Origin: Verrucomicrobiota bacterium
GTDB lineage: Bacteria; Verrucomicrobiota; Verrucomicrobiia; Opitutales; Intestinicryptomonadaceae
DNA length: 26,611 nt
Reading direction: 5' to 3'
NCBI GenBank assembly: GCA_003343565.1
Contig: QALA01000032.1
Coordinates: forward strand, 1 to 26,611
Positions 8,671 to 18,100 of this stretch are shown here, one piece after another. The position numbers and the translations under genes are program-made. The stretch's first letter is position 1. Each line of letters begins with the position of its first letter. Below the pieces are notes generated by a model that was not told the origin of the DNA, did no database searches, and was given only the letters and a program-made list of their open reading frames with translations.

Positions 8671-9921
8671 TTAACGGGAGGGCGCAAATGCGGACGATAT
8701 TTCCCCGATTCCGGCGCCGAGAACCTTTTTTGAAATTTTGTCGAGCTGCCCGGCGTCGCCGCGTAGGTGGACTGTCAGCTGCGAGTATTCAAAACTTTCC
8801 CGCGGCTTTAACGGCAGGGCGGGGGAGGTCGTTTCAAGCTCGAAGAACCGCCCCATTTGCGCTCCGTTTACGGGGCCGTCGTTGTAGGCGTTTACGGCGT
8901 CGCCCTCAAACGGATTTCTTTGAATTTCCCAGCGGTTGTTGACGTATTTGGCCCCGGCTTCGACGGGCGTGAGCGCAATGACGAGCGTCAGAGTCTTGGT
9001 TGCGGAATCGTAGGCGGCGGCAATGCCTTTTGAGCATTCGGGAGGAACGCCGATTTTGCCCCTGCTTCCGCCGTCGGCGCGCATCAAGAGCAGTCCGTTG
9101 CGAATCTTCAGGCGGTCGGACGGAATTTTTCCGAAGTAGTCGTCCGTTATATTTTCCCCGCCGGAGGGCGATTTTTTTATTGGAACGGCTATCGTGGCGG
9201 TGTCGGAGGCGTCGAACATTCCAAGCAGCCATATTGCGGGCATTCCGGTTTCCGCGGTCCATGGAGTTTGGCCGGAGTTGGTTATCCGATTCCGGCTCTT
9301 TACCGCCGCGAAGGAAACTTTTGACGCGTCGAAGCCGGTTTTTAGGACGGCCGCCAGCTCGCCGGCTCCAATCAGGCTGACCGTCCTTTCGCAGGATATT
9401 TTAAATGTCGAGCCGGAGTAATTGCGCAGCGTCATTTCGCGCCGAAAGCGCGCGAAGCCGGCTCCTTGCTCCTCGATTTGGAACGGCTCCGTATCCAGCG
9501 CGGCGGGAACTTTCCAGTTGGAAAACTCGAAGCTTTTTCCCGGCGGGAAGTAGAAGCAGAATTGCCCGCCTTCCGGCGCCAGCCAAAACCGCTCCTGTCC
9601 GCCGAATGCGTGGATATGCTCCTTCAGCGTCCCGGCGGCGGCATCGGCGGAGAGTATACCGCCGGCTATGGCTTCCCTGTTTATCCAGCCGAATGATTCG
9701 CCCGCGCGCACATCGTCGGTGGAGATTGCGACTCTGGCCTGCCAGTCGGGCACGACTACCGCGCGCGCGTTCGCCCTCTCAAGCACGACGGTGCGCGCGT
9801 GCCGGGCTATGAAATCCGCGTTGTCCGAAAATTTGTTCGGCGGGGAGGACTCCGCCGGAGAACAAGCCGCCGCCAGCCAGCAAACCGCTGCCGCCGCAAA
9901 TTTTTGCGCGCCGTTTTTCAT
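8671..9921 (-). CDS. Putative lipoprotein, DUF6786-like
   Basis: The 416-residue product begins with a short basic stretch and hydrophobic core ending in LAAAC, a permissive lipobox with Cys20 as the likely lipid-carrying residue. The rest is a predicted all-beta protein. Recognisable stretches such as FGGQERFWLAPEGGQFCFYF, PFQI and YNDGPVNGAQMGRFFELE, followed by ALPLKP, match what I recall of the DUF6786 family of PVC and Bacteroidota lipoproteins, possibly of galactose-mutarotase-like beta-sandwich fold. No catalytic role is established. The gene is transcribed away from galM across a 165-bp divergent region; a link to sugar metabolism is only suggested by that neighbour. Confidence 0.8.
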   Translation of the reverse strand: MKNGAQKFAAAAVCWLAAACSPAESSPPNKFSDNADFIARHARTVVLERANARAVVVPDWQARVAISTDDVRAGESFGWINREAIAGGILSADAAAGTLKEHIHAFGGQERFWLAPEGGQFCFYFPPGKSFEFSNWKVPAALDTEPFQIEEQGAGFARFRREMTLRNYSGSTFKISCERTVSLIGAGELAAVLKTGFDASKVSFAAVKSRNRITNSGQTPWTAETGMPAIWLLGMFDASDTATIAVPIKKSPSGGENITDDYFGKIPSDRLKIRNGLLLMRADGGSRGKIGVPPECSKGIAAAYDSATKTLTLVIALTPVEAGAKYVNNRWEIQRNPFEGDAVNAYNDGPVNGAQMGRFFELETTSPALPLKPRESFEYSQLTVHLRGDAGQLDKISKKVLGAGIGEISSAFAPSR

Positions 9922-10037
9922 GCGCTAATTCTCGCGCGTCGCGCGCTCCCTGTAAAGCGTTTTCGAATTTTTCCGCAATTCCAACCTCCGGATCGCCGGA
10001 CGTGCGGCCGTCAAAAGCGCGCGGGCGTCAAAAAGAT

Positions 10038-10066
10038 TTGAGAATCTGAAAAAATCCCCCACAATG
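10038..10066 (+). promoter_or_regulatory. Promoter candidate and small hairpin before galM
   Basis: TTGAGA (10038-10043), 17 bp, ACAATG (10061-10066) precede the AAGGAG ribosome-binding site at 10076-10081. The -35 overlaps the inverted repeat AGATT-TGAG-AATCT (10034-10047), which could be an operator. The -10 is poor, so confidence is limited. Confidence 0.3.
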
Positions 10067-10086
10067 CCGCAAAAAAAGGAGTGATT

Positions 10087-11211
10087 ATGAAGAGGCTTTT
10101 TCTTGCAATATCCGCGATTCTCACAGCGGCCGCGTGCGTTGCGGAGGGCGTGGAAATATCGAAGTCGCCCTTCGGCAAGACCGCGGACGGGGAAGCCGTC
10201 ACGGAATACGAGCTGAAAAATTCCCGCGGCATGACGGTGAAAGTTTTGGATTTCGGCGCGACGATAACCCGGATAAGCGTTCCGGACAGAAACGGAAAAT
10301 TCAAGAACGTCGCGCTCTCGCTGCCGTCCGTGTCGGATTACGAGACAAAGAGCCCGTATTTCGGCGCGCTAATCGGAAGGGTGGCAAATAGAATCGCGCG
10401 GGCGAAATTTTCCCTCAACGGCACGGAGTACAAGCTCGCCGCCAACGACGGGCAGAACTCCATTCACGGGGGAAATCGCGGCTTCGACAAGCGCATGTGG
10501 AAGGTTCGCGAGGTGTCGGGCAAGAGCGGGGCCGGATTGGTCTTCAGCCGCGTTTCCCCTCACATGGAGGAGGGCTATCCCGGCAATCTGTCCGTCGAAG
10601 TGGCATATACGCTGACCGACAACAACGAGCTGATATTCGACTACCGCGCCGTCAGCGACGCCGACACCGTTTGCAACCTCACCCAGCACGCCTACTTCAA
10701 TCTCCGCGGAGCCGGATACGGGAGCGTGCTGGGGCACGTAATTAAAATAAACGCCGACAAGTTTACCCCCGTAAATGTGGTTCTGATTCCCACCGGCGAA
10801 CGGCGCCCGGTCAAGGGCACGCCCTTCGATTTCCGCAAGCCCGCCAAAATCGGCGACAGAATCTCTATGGACGATGTCCAGCTGCGCCTCGCGGGCGGAT
10901 TCGACCACAACTGGTGCCTGAACAATCCGAACGGGGAGATGGTCGAGGCCGTCGAGGTTTACGAGCCGAACACCGGGCGCGTCATGCGGGTGTACACCGA
11001 CCAAATAGGCGTCCAATTCTATACGGGAAACTTTTTGGACGGCTCGCTTAAATCTCCGGAGGGCAATGCCTACGGGCATCGCGGGGCGTTCGTTTTGGAA
11101 ACGCAACATTATCCCGACTCCCCCAATCAGGACGGCTTTCCCCCGGTGGTTCTGCGGCGCGGCGAAGTTTACAAAACGCGCACCGTGTTCCAATTCGATA
11201 CCAGAGAATAG
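10087..11211 (+). CDS. galM: Exported aldose 1-epimerase (mutarotase)
   Basis: The 374-residue protein interconverts alpha and beta anomers of galactose, glucose or related aldoses. The ATG at 10087 is preceded by a strong AAGGAG five bases upstream, so the GTG at 10081 is not the start. Expected active-site residues are visible: Arg102, His127 in NSIHGG, His201 in LTQHAYFNLRG, Asp273 in GFDHNW and the general base Glu338 in FVLETQHYPDSPNQ. The first 20 residues form a signal peptide (MKRLFLAISAILTAAAC), possibly a lipoprotein signal, so this copy works outside the cytoplasm. It heads a plus-strand cluster with two more exported proteins (gaps 18 bp and about 58 bp). An exported mutarotase fits with the exported beta-galactosidase of this window. 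Confidence 0.95.
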   Translation: MKRLFLAISAILTAAACVAEGVEISKSPFGKTADGEAVTEYELKNSRGMTVKVLDFGATITRISVPDRNGKFKNVALSLPSVSDYETKSPYFGALIGRVANRIARAKFSLNGTEYKLAANDGQNSIHGGNRGFDKRMWKVREVSGKSGAGLVFSRVSPHMEEGYPGNLSVEVAYTLTDNNELIFDYRAVSDADTVCNLTQHAYFNLRGAGYGSVLGHVIKINADKFTPVNVVLIPTGERRPVKGTPFDFRKPAKIGDRISMDDVQLRLAGGFDHNWCLNNPNGEMVEAVEVYEPNTGRVMRVYTDQIGVQFYTGNFLDGSLKSPEGNAYGHRGAFVLETQHYPDSPNQDGFPPVVLRRGEVYKTRTVFQFDTRE

Positions 11212-11229
11212 GCGAGATTTCCCGCGATC

Positions 11230-11733
11230 ATGAAGGCGTTTTTTCCGGCGTTTGCGGCAGTTTTAATTTTTGCTTTTTCCGGCGCGTGCCGCGCGGACGG
11301 GGTTGCGAAGGACTTTCTGTCGCATGCGCGCGCAATTGCGGCGGCGGAGAAAAAGACGGTTTTGGCGGTGTTTTCCGGATACGATTGGAGCCCCGCATGC
11401 CAGCGTTTCGAAAACGACATACTTAAAAATTCCGCCTTCAAAAATTACGCCAAGAGGAATCTCGTGGTGGTGAAAATAGACGTGAAGAAAGACGGCGCGC
11501 GCTCCGTGTCGGTGGACGGCCGGGAGGCTTTCGCGCCGGAGTTCGACGCGAACCTTTCCGAAGCCGCGGAGCGCGGGCTGGCCGCGGCTTTGAAGGTCGA
11601 TTCGATACCGTTCGCCGCGCTGTTGGATTCAAACGGCAAGCCGATATTTGAAATGCGCGGCTGCCCCCGCAACTGCGACGCGAAGGGCTTTGTAAAGCGG
11701 TTGAGGGCCGCCCTTCGCAAGTCGAAGAAGTAG
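11230..11733 (+). CDS. Exported thioredoxin-fold protein with SxxC site
   Basis: The 167-residue product has a signal peptide (about 20-23 residues) and a thioredoxin-like domain of the family with a DW-Cys-x-x-Cys opening. Here the site reads DWSPAC: Ser54 takes the place of the first, nucleophilic Cys, while Cys57 is kept. The cis-Pro loop is present (SIPFAALLDSNGKPIF, Pro127). A second Cys pair, Cys145 and Cys149 in GCPRNC, lies near the C-terminus. Loss of the nucleophilic Cys argues against a normal disulfide reductase; a chaperone, a mono-Cys role or use of the distal pair are alternatives. It lies 18 bp after galM and is probably co-transcribed. No Shine-Dalgarno site is obvious. Confidence 0.82.
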   Translation: MKAFFPAFAAVLIFAFSGACRADGVAKDFLSHARAIAAAEKKTVLAVFSGYDWSPACQRFENDILKNSAFKNYAKRNLVVVKIDVKKDGARSVSVDGREAFAPEFDANLSEAAERGLAAALKVDSIPFAALLDSNGKPIFEMRGCPRNCDAKGFVKRLRAALRKSKK

Positions 11734-11791
11734 GAGCGCCTGGGGGCGGAAATTTGAAATGGGAAACCCGAACATGAAGGAAAGCGCGAAG

Positions 11792-13147
11792 ATGAATTTC
11801 CGGTTTTTATCGGCGTTGCTGTCGATGTTTTTTTTCGCGGCGTGCGCGATGGGCGCGGCGCCGGCGAAAGCGGTTGAGGCTTCCGAAAAGTCCGCGGCGC
11901 CGGGCGACAACGCCTGCAAACTCTCCGTAAAAGTCTTTTCGACCAGGCAGGACAGGGAGTGCGACTGGTGGTTTCGCGTGCCTCCGAACAGGGCGAGCAT
12001 CGTCAGCGCGTCGAGGGGCTGGCTCGGAGACCGCATCGGATTTTTTTGCCTCGTCTCCGGAATCGCCAAGAGGGAAGGCGACGACTATGAAATAAAAATC
12101 TCCATGCGCGCCGGTAAAAAGGGGGAACTTAAAGAGATAGGCTCAAGGACGCTCAAGGGCAAGATAGGCTCTCCCAATGCGTTTTACATGGCGCCGTTTT
12201 CGGCGGAGTTGATTTTCGAGCCTTCCGACGAATTCGGCGAGTATGTCGTGGAGGCGGAGTTGGAGGATCTCAAAAACGGCGGGAAGGTTTCCGATTCCGC
12301 GCGCTGCGCGTATGGCGAATGGGAAACCCCTCCGCCCGCGGACGGGAAGCCGGAGGCGACGCTTGCCAACTTTAACGGGGATTTCAATCCCCAAACCTTG
12401 TATCGCCTCTTCATGTCCGGCAAAAATTTCTTTCGCCAGGCGGGGCCGTGGTACGGGCTGAATCCCGCGGCGTACTCGTTCTACCGCCACGCGTTTTCCA
12501 AGAACGCGTTTCTGTTGCCGATATTGCGCGAGGATTTCAAAAACTCCTCTCCGGAACAGCGCGAGAAAATAATAATGCTTTTTGCATTTGCGGGGGAAAA
12601 GCCGTTTGAAATAGAGGAGTTGTCTCCGGACGAAGTCGTCCTTCAGACTCAGACGCGCAAAATCGCCGCCAAGATAAAGGACGATCCGTATTCGGAAATA
12701 TCCCAGCCCGCGCATCTGGATTTGCTGTGGGGAGAATTTTTTGCATTGGGAACGTACAAGCCGGCGCGGCGTCTGCTGGACGCGCTCACGCTCAAGGGCG
12801 ACAGGGAATTTGCAAGAAAGGCAGTGTCCGGCGAAATTAAAATCGACCCCTCCGACGCCGACGTTCTCAAACGCATGTATTCCGGGTTGGTCTGTGTCGC
12901 GGCGGACTGGAGCATAGCGTCCAATCTCAAGAACGAGCTGTTTAATTCCTACGTTTCCTGGGCGTATGTCAACGACGTTCCCGCGGAGCTCAAAGCGTCG
13001 TTCGGGGACTTTCTTAAGCGCGTAAAAAGCGGGGAAATAGAGTCCCCCTCAAAATTTTCCAAACGCGCCGCTGGCAAGTCCGCTCGGAAAGATTCCCCCG
13101 CGAAAGGTTCCGCGGCGGAGAAGGGCGGAGAGGAACGTAAGCGGTGA
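11792..13147 (+). CDS. Exported protein of unknown function
   Basis: I do not recognise the family. The start at 11792 (451 residues) is chosen because AAGGA lies about 10 nt upstream and the signal peptide MNFRFLSALLSMFFFAACAM begins right there; ATGs at 11759 and 11774 would add only 11 or 6 residues. After the signal come a probable beta-sandwich of about 150 residues (from CKLSVKVF to ARCAYGEWETPPP) and a helical domain with PWYGLNPAAYSFYRHAF. The C-terminus is a Lys/Ser/Ala/Glu-rich disordered tail of about 35 residues. It is the third gene of the galM cluster. No transmembrane segment is seen beyond the signal peptide. The function is unassigned. Confidence 0.75.
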   Translation: MNFRFLSALLSMFFFAACAMGAAPAKAVEASEKSAAPGDNACKLSVKVFSTRQDRECDWWFRVPPNRASIVSASRGWLGDRIGFFCLVSGIAKREGDDYEIKISMRAGKKGELKEIGSRTLKGKIGSPNAFYMAPFSAELIFEPSDEFGEYVVEAELEDLKNGGKVSDSARCAYGEWETPPPADGKPEATLANFNGDFNPQTLYRLFMSGKNFFRQAGPWYGLNPAAYSFYRHAFSKNAFLLPILREDFKNSSPEQREKIIMLFAFAGEKPFEIEELSPDEVVLQTQTRKIAAKIKDDPYSEISQPAHLDLLWGEFFALGTYKPARRLLDALTLKGDREFARKAVSGEIKIDPSDADVLKRMYSGLVCVAADWSIASNLKNELFNSYVSWAYVNDVPAELKASFGDFLKRVKSGEIESPSKFSKRAAGKSARKDSPAKGSAAEKGGEERKR

Positions 13148-13589
13148 CGGACATCGGGCGTTAATGCGGCCGGTTCGGCGGCTCTGGATTTCCGAAAATA
13201 AGGCGATGGCGATTTTTCCCGGACAAATTCAAACGCGGCCGCTGGCGTTTGAAAGATGGGATTGGAAACGGGAAATGTCGGGAAATAACGGGAAATGGCG
13301 GGAATTTAAAGCTGTTGGGACGGACTTGTCGGCCGGATTTGAGTTTGGAAATTTTCTGCGCCGGCGTTCCCGAATGAAGTAAGATTTGGAAAAGTTTTCG
13401 CCCTGTTCAAAGTTTAACATAAGTTGCACTTTCTTTAGAGCCTCCCTGAACCGCCCTTGCGACAACTTTCCCAAGAACCTTTTTCCAAATTCTGTTTTAT
13501 TTTTCCAAAATCAAACCTCGCGATACAGGGGGAAGTATCCTTGAGAAAGCGGCTTGCAAAAACGCCTAACACCGCGCCCCGCTTGCGGA
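13148..13589. other. 442-bp convergent intergenic region
   Basis: This lies between the 3' ends of the galM cluster (+) and miaA (-). It is mostly filled by copy A of the 285-bp repeat. No T-run terminator was found for either neighbour, so the repeat itself may serve as the 3' end structure. Confidence 0.5.
13243..13525 (+). repeat. 285-bp intergenic repeat, copy A
   Basis: It runs from TGGCGTTTGAAAGATG to CGCGATA and aligns along its length with copies B and C. It contains four CGGGAA(A/T)T-type units of exactly 10 bp (13269-13308), an outer stem TTTGAGTTTGGAAA (13338-13351) with TTTCCAAAATCAAA (13502-13515), and an inner stem (13373-13389 with 13485-13501). The inner right arm differs from the other copies at several bases, yet pairing is kept through G-U pairs. 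It has no coding potential and no transposase. It lies 95 bp after the galM-cluster stop, in the same direction. Confidence 0.85.
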
Positions 13590-14453
13590 CTAATGGAGGC
13601 CGAGTTGCGATTTGAAAAATTTGCGCTGTTTTTTTACAAGCTTGAAAGTGTTGCGGCATATTTGGTTTGCAAGTTCGGACATGTCGCTTTTGCCCGATTC
13701 GATGAAGTCCATGGCCTCTTTGTAGCCTATTGCGGAAGCCGCCGACGGATTGAGGCGGTCGCGGATTTTCAAAAGCTTTTCCGCCTCGTCAAGCAGTCCG
13801 TTTTCCAGCATGAGGCGCGTCCGCAGGCTTATGTTTTTTTTCAGCGTTTCGTCGTCCGGATTGAGGAAAAAAATCTCCCGCTCCAATTCTCCGAACGGCG
13901 GCGCCTTTTTCGAAAACTTGTCGCGCAGCTCCTTCAGCGTAAGCCCGCTGGCCATGCATCGCATGAGCGCGTTTTTTGTGCGCCGCGGATTCCTGAGGTC
14001 GGCGAAGTTTCCGGCGTCCGGGTCGAGCTTCAAAAGCTCGTCGGCAAGCGTTTGTCTGCCGCACGCCTCCGCCTTGTCCGCAAATTCGCGCACGCCTTGC
14101 GGTATTTCCACGTCGTCCGCGACGGCGCAAAACCACGCCTTCAAATAAAAGCCGCTTCCGCCCGCAACAATTACCGCCTTGCCCCTCCTGAAAATGTCGT
14201 CGAGCGCGCGTTTGGCAAGCTTCGCGTATTGCGCCACGTCAAACGGCTCCGTCGGCTCCGCGACGTCGAGCAGGTGGTGCGCCGCGATTTGGCGTTCGCG
14301 CCTTGAGGCCTTCGCGGAGCCCACGTCCATTCCCCTGTAAATCTGCACGCTGTCGCACGATATTATTTCGGCTCCGCGCTCCAGGGCAAGGCTTATGGCC
14401 TTCGCCGTTTTGCCCGAACAGGTCGGGCCCGTCACTATGGCGACTTTACGCAT
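13590..14453 (-). CDS. miaA: tRNA dimethylallyltransferase
   Basis: The 287-residue cytoplasmic enzyme transfers a dimethylallyl group to N6 of adenosine 37 in tRNAs that read U-starting codons. The P-loop GPTCSGKT spans residues 9-16, followed by CDSVQIYRGMDVGSAK with the conserved Asp34-Ser35-Gln37 and by HHLLDV. AGGSGFYLKA and RNPRRTKNAL match further family blocks, and IGYKEAMDF is the typical late motif. The length is close to the usual 300. The start overlaps the end of nth by 8 bp, indicating translational coupling and co-transcription. The C-terminus (KLVKKQRKFFKSQLGL) is slightly shorter than in E. coli. Confidence 0.97.
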   Translation of the reverse strand: MRKVAIVTGPTCSGKTAKAISLALERGAEIISCDSVQIYRGMDVGSAKASRRERQIAAHHLLDVAEPTEPFDVAQYAKLAKRALDDIFRRGKAVIVAGGSGFYLKAWFCAVADDVEIPQGVREFADKAEACGRQTLADELLKLDPDAGNFADLRNPRRTKNALMRCMASGLTLKELRDKFSKKAPPFGELEREIFFLNPDDETLKKNISLRTRLMLENGLLDEAEKLLKIRDRLNPSAASAIGYKEAMDFIESGKSDMSELANQICRNTFKLVKKQRKFFKSQLGLH

Positions 14454-15075
14454 TCCTCGTCATGCGGCAGATGCCGCAGAGAGTTTCGGGAGTTTTGCAG
14501 GTGTGCGCCCTGCAATGCTCCCTGCCGTAATATATGAATTGGAGGTGGAGCTTTCCCCAGTCCTCCGGAGGATAGAGCTTTTTCAGATCTTTTTCGGTCT
14601 GCTCCACGCTCTTGCCCGAACTCAGGCCCCAGCGTTTGGCCAGCCTGTGTATGTGCGTATCGACGGGAAACGCGGGAACCCCGAAGGCCTGCTGCATTAT
14701 CACCGAGGCCGTCTTGTGCCCGACCCCCGCAAGGCTCTCAAGCTCCTCAAACGTGCGCGGAACTTCGCCGCCGAATTTCTCGACAATGTCGCGCGAGAGG
14801 CTCTTTATGTTTTTCGCCTTGCTTTGCGAGAGCCCGCACGGCCTTATGATTTCCCGGATTTTTTCTTCGTCCAGTTTCGCCATTTTCTGCGGAGTGTCGG
14901 CCAGGCGGAAGAGTTTTGGCGTGACCTCGTTCACCCGCTTGTCCGTGCACTGCGCCGACAAAACAACCGCGACAAGAAACGTAAACGTGCCGCGGCTGTC
15001 GAGCGGAATGCGGGGGGCGGGATAGAGCCTGTCAAGCTCCTTTGCCGCCGCCGCCGCCTTTTGCCTTTTCGTCAT
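14446..15075 (-). CDS. nth: Endonuclease III (DNA glycosylase/AP lyase)
   Basis: The 209-residue base-excision repair enzyme removes oxidised pyrimidines and cleaves at abasic sites. The helix-hairpin-helix LAGVGHKTASVI contains catalytic Lys121, and the catalytic Asp139 is in FPVDTHIHRLAKRWGL; both sit one residue from the E. coli numbering. Four Cys are present near the end (188, 193, 200, 203), but the spacing is C-x4-C-x6-C-x2-C instead of the classical C-x6-C-x2-C-x5-C, and the chain stops six residues after the last one. The 4Fe-4S cluster may therefore be bound in another register or be absent. The gene begins 30 bp after the beta-galactosidase stop and overlaps miaA by 8 bp. Confidence 0.96.
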   Translation of the reverse strand: MTKRQKAAAAAKELDRLYPAPRIPLDSRGTFTFLVAVVLSAQCTDKRVNEVTPKLFRLADTPQKMAKLDEEKIREIIRPCGLSQSKAKNIKSLSRDIVEKFGGEVPRTFEELESLAGVGHKTASVIMQQAFGVPAFPVDTHIHRLAKRWGLSSGKSVEQTEKDLKKLYPPEDWGKLHLQFIYYGREHCRAHTCKTPETLCGICRMTRNA

Positions 15076-15105
15076 TCTATCGCGCCGGATATGCGCGCCA
15101 AGCGC

Positions 15106-18100
15106 CTATTTCAGAATCCTGTCGAAGAACGAGTTTCCCTCGCCGCGCAGCGTAAACTGTATGGGATAGGTTTTCCCGCTCGGATTCTGGTACTGCTTTT
15201 CCGCGCGTCCCGGAGGCGCCCACGACACTATCCCGCCGACGCCCGCGTGCGCTGCGGCAATCGTCACCGTGTTGAAGTCGCGCGCGGGAATCTGCGACGG
15301 GTTTGTCGACTGGTCGATGTCCTTCGACAGCGCGGGATACACCGTCATGTCGAAGAATTTTCCGCCCTGCGAGTCTATCAGCAGATTCGCGGATTTTCCC
15401 AGCAGGCGCGCCCAGCGCACCTGCGCGACGTTCGAGCTTTCCTGCGGGTAGAGATACTTGTGGAACAGTTCGTCAACCTTCGCCTTGAACAGCGCCGTCC
15501 ACGCGGCTTCGCGGCGGTCGTTGTAATTTTCGTAGGGCCCCTTGCCGTACCACTGGCGCGTGTCGAGGGACTTCGGCACGTTGAACTGCATGCCTATCCT
15601 GACAATCGGCGGCAGATCCTTGTCGGCGGTGAAGGTGCCGTCGACCTTTATTGTGGAGTCGCGGAATATCTGGTAGGAGAACTGCGCCTTTGATTCGCGC
15701 GCGGGTATTGAGTATTGCGCGGTGACTATGAAACTCTCGCCCTTGCCCACTTCGCGCAGGTCGAATTTTTCAAGATTGGCGCGCTCGCCGGCCGTTATCC
15801 AGATGGACTCGTCGCGCCAGATCTTTGCGCCGATGTCGTTATTGGTAATCGGCCGCCAGAACGTCAGGCGCATGGGCGAGGTTATGAGATTGTTCCCGTC
15901 GTAGGAATAGGACTTCAGCCAGCCGTTGCGCTTGTCAAAGACGACCTTGAAGTCCTTGCCGGTTATGGTTACGTTCTCGTTCGCGGTTTCGCACTTGAGC
16001 GCGGGAAGCTTGGCGTTGTCGCCGCCTTTGGACGGAACGTACTCGCCGCAGAGCTTGAACTGGTCCCACGAGGATTCCTGGCCCTTGATTCTTCCGTTGA
16101 GGCTGTCCTCGTCCTTGAAGCTGACGCGCAGGAAGTATTCCTTTCCGTCCTTTATGAGCGACGACGGGAAGGATACGCTGGCCTGCATCTTCGACTGCGG
16201 AGCAAGGAAGCTTATCGGAATGTCGCCCTCCTTGACTTTTACGCCGTCTTCGGTGAGCTCCCACTGCGCCTCGTATTCGGAGAGCGGGCGGAAGAAGTTT
16301 TCGTTGAATATTTCCAGCTTGACCACGCTGTCGGAGGAGCCTTTGGAAAATTCGAGCATCTTGGTGTGAATGTTCTGATAGACCTTCTTGACCTCCTCCG
16401 CGTGCGGATTGCGCGTGTTGTTGGCGTGCATTACGCCGTTCGTGCTCCAGTATCCGGAGTTGGGGGTGTCGTTGTAAAATCCGCCGACCGCGAAATACGT
16501 CTTTTTGTTCGGGCGCTGCTGGAAGTCCTCGAAGTTTATGTCGCTGGCGAGATTCATGCCTTTGGCGTCGGCGCGGAAGAAGTCCTTGTCGACAACTTCG
16601 TCGAAGGCGCGGAAGCGTTTGAGCGCGCCGTCCAGACCCTGGCTGAATATCGGGAAACGCTCGCCGAGCACCAGCGGGCTGGCCGAGAAAAATTCCGCGC
16701 GCTCAAGCTTTTTCTTTGCGACCTCCTTGCCGTCGCAGTAGATTTTCATCTCTCCGTTTCCGGCGCTCGCGGCGACGTCGATTATTTTGCCGTCGGCCGG
16801 GTTTATCCTCGCGCCGACATTCTCCCATGTCTTGCCGTTCCACACGGAGAACGACAGGTTGTTGCGGTGGTGCAATTCGAGCTTGAACAGGTCGTTTTGC
16901 TCCGCGAGAACCTCCGTGCCGCCGCGTCCGGCCGACTTGCCGTATTTGTTTATCTTGCCCAGCCCCTCGTCGTAGGGTATCTTCGGGTCGTAGCCGCCGT
17001 CCGTTTTGAACTGGATTGCGATTGTGAATCCCTTGGAGGTTTTATCGAACAGTCCGGGATAGGCCACCGCGCTTGCGTAGCGCATTATCTGCTTTGTCGA
17101 CGAGTGCTGGAATACGGCGATTTGGCGCGCGGGATCGGCAGCGTCTTTGACTATTACGTCGTGTTCGGCGTTGCGCAGCAGCCCCTGGTCCTTCCAGTCC
17201 CAAATGCAGCCGCCCTGGTCGTGCTTGTTGGAGCGTATGGCCGTCCACAAGTCTTGCATGACGCCTCCGCTGTTGCCCATCATGTGCGCGTATTCCGCCA
17301 TCAGGAGGGGCTTTATTTTTGCCTCGTCGCCGCGCTCAATCATCTTGTCCCAGTTTTTGTAGGCGTTGCGCTTGCGCTCCGGGCTGGGATACATCGAGTA
17401 CGAGAAGTCGCAAAGCGCGCCTTCAAGCCAGAACTTCGGACGCGACGGATCGCGCTGGCGCGCCCACTTGTCGGCGACGTGGAAGTGCGGGCCGCTCTTG
17501 CACTCGTTTCCGTACGACCAAACCACGACGCACGGGTGGTTTTTGTCGCGCTCGATCATATTGCGGATTCTGTCGAATATGGCCGGCCCCCACATCTTGT
17601 TCAGGAAGTGGCTGTCTGGCTTGTAGCCGAGCGCGTGCGATTCGAGGTTGGCCTCGTCTATGACATACATGCCGAGCTTGTCGCACAGTTCGTAAAAATA
17701 GGGGTCATGCGGATAGTGGGACGTCCTGACAGTGTTGATGTTGAGCTTCTTCATTTCCAGAATGTCCTCAAGGTCGGCCTCTTTCGTCATGTAGTGGCCG
17801 TTTATGGGGTGGTGTTCATGGCGGTTTACGCCCTTGAACAGCACGGGCTGCCCGTTGACGAGAAATTGCCCGTTCTTCATTTCAAGCTTTCTGAAGCCCA
17901 CGTTCCATGCGCCGTAAACCTTTTTGCCGCCGGATTCCAACTCAACCACCAACCTGTACAGATTGGGGGTTTCCGCCGTCCATTTCTTCACGTTCGGGAT
18001 TTTTTCGAAGTCCCACTTGCACAGCTTGGACTTGCCGGCCTCCACGGATTCCGGCATGGTTGTCCTGGCCACGACTTTCCCTTCGGCGTCAAACAGCGCG

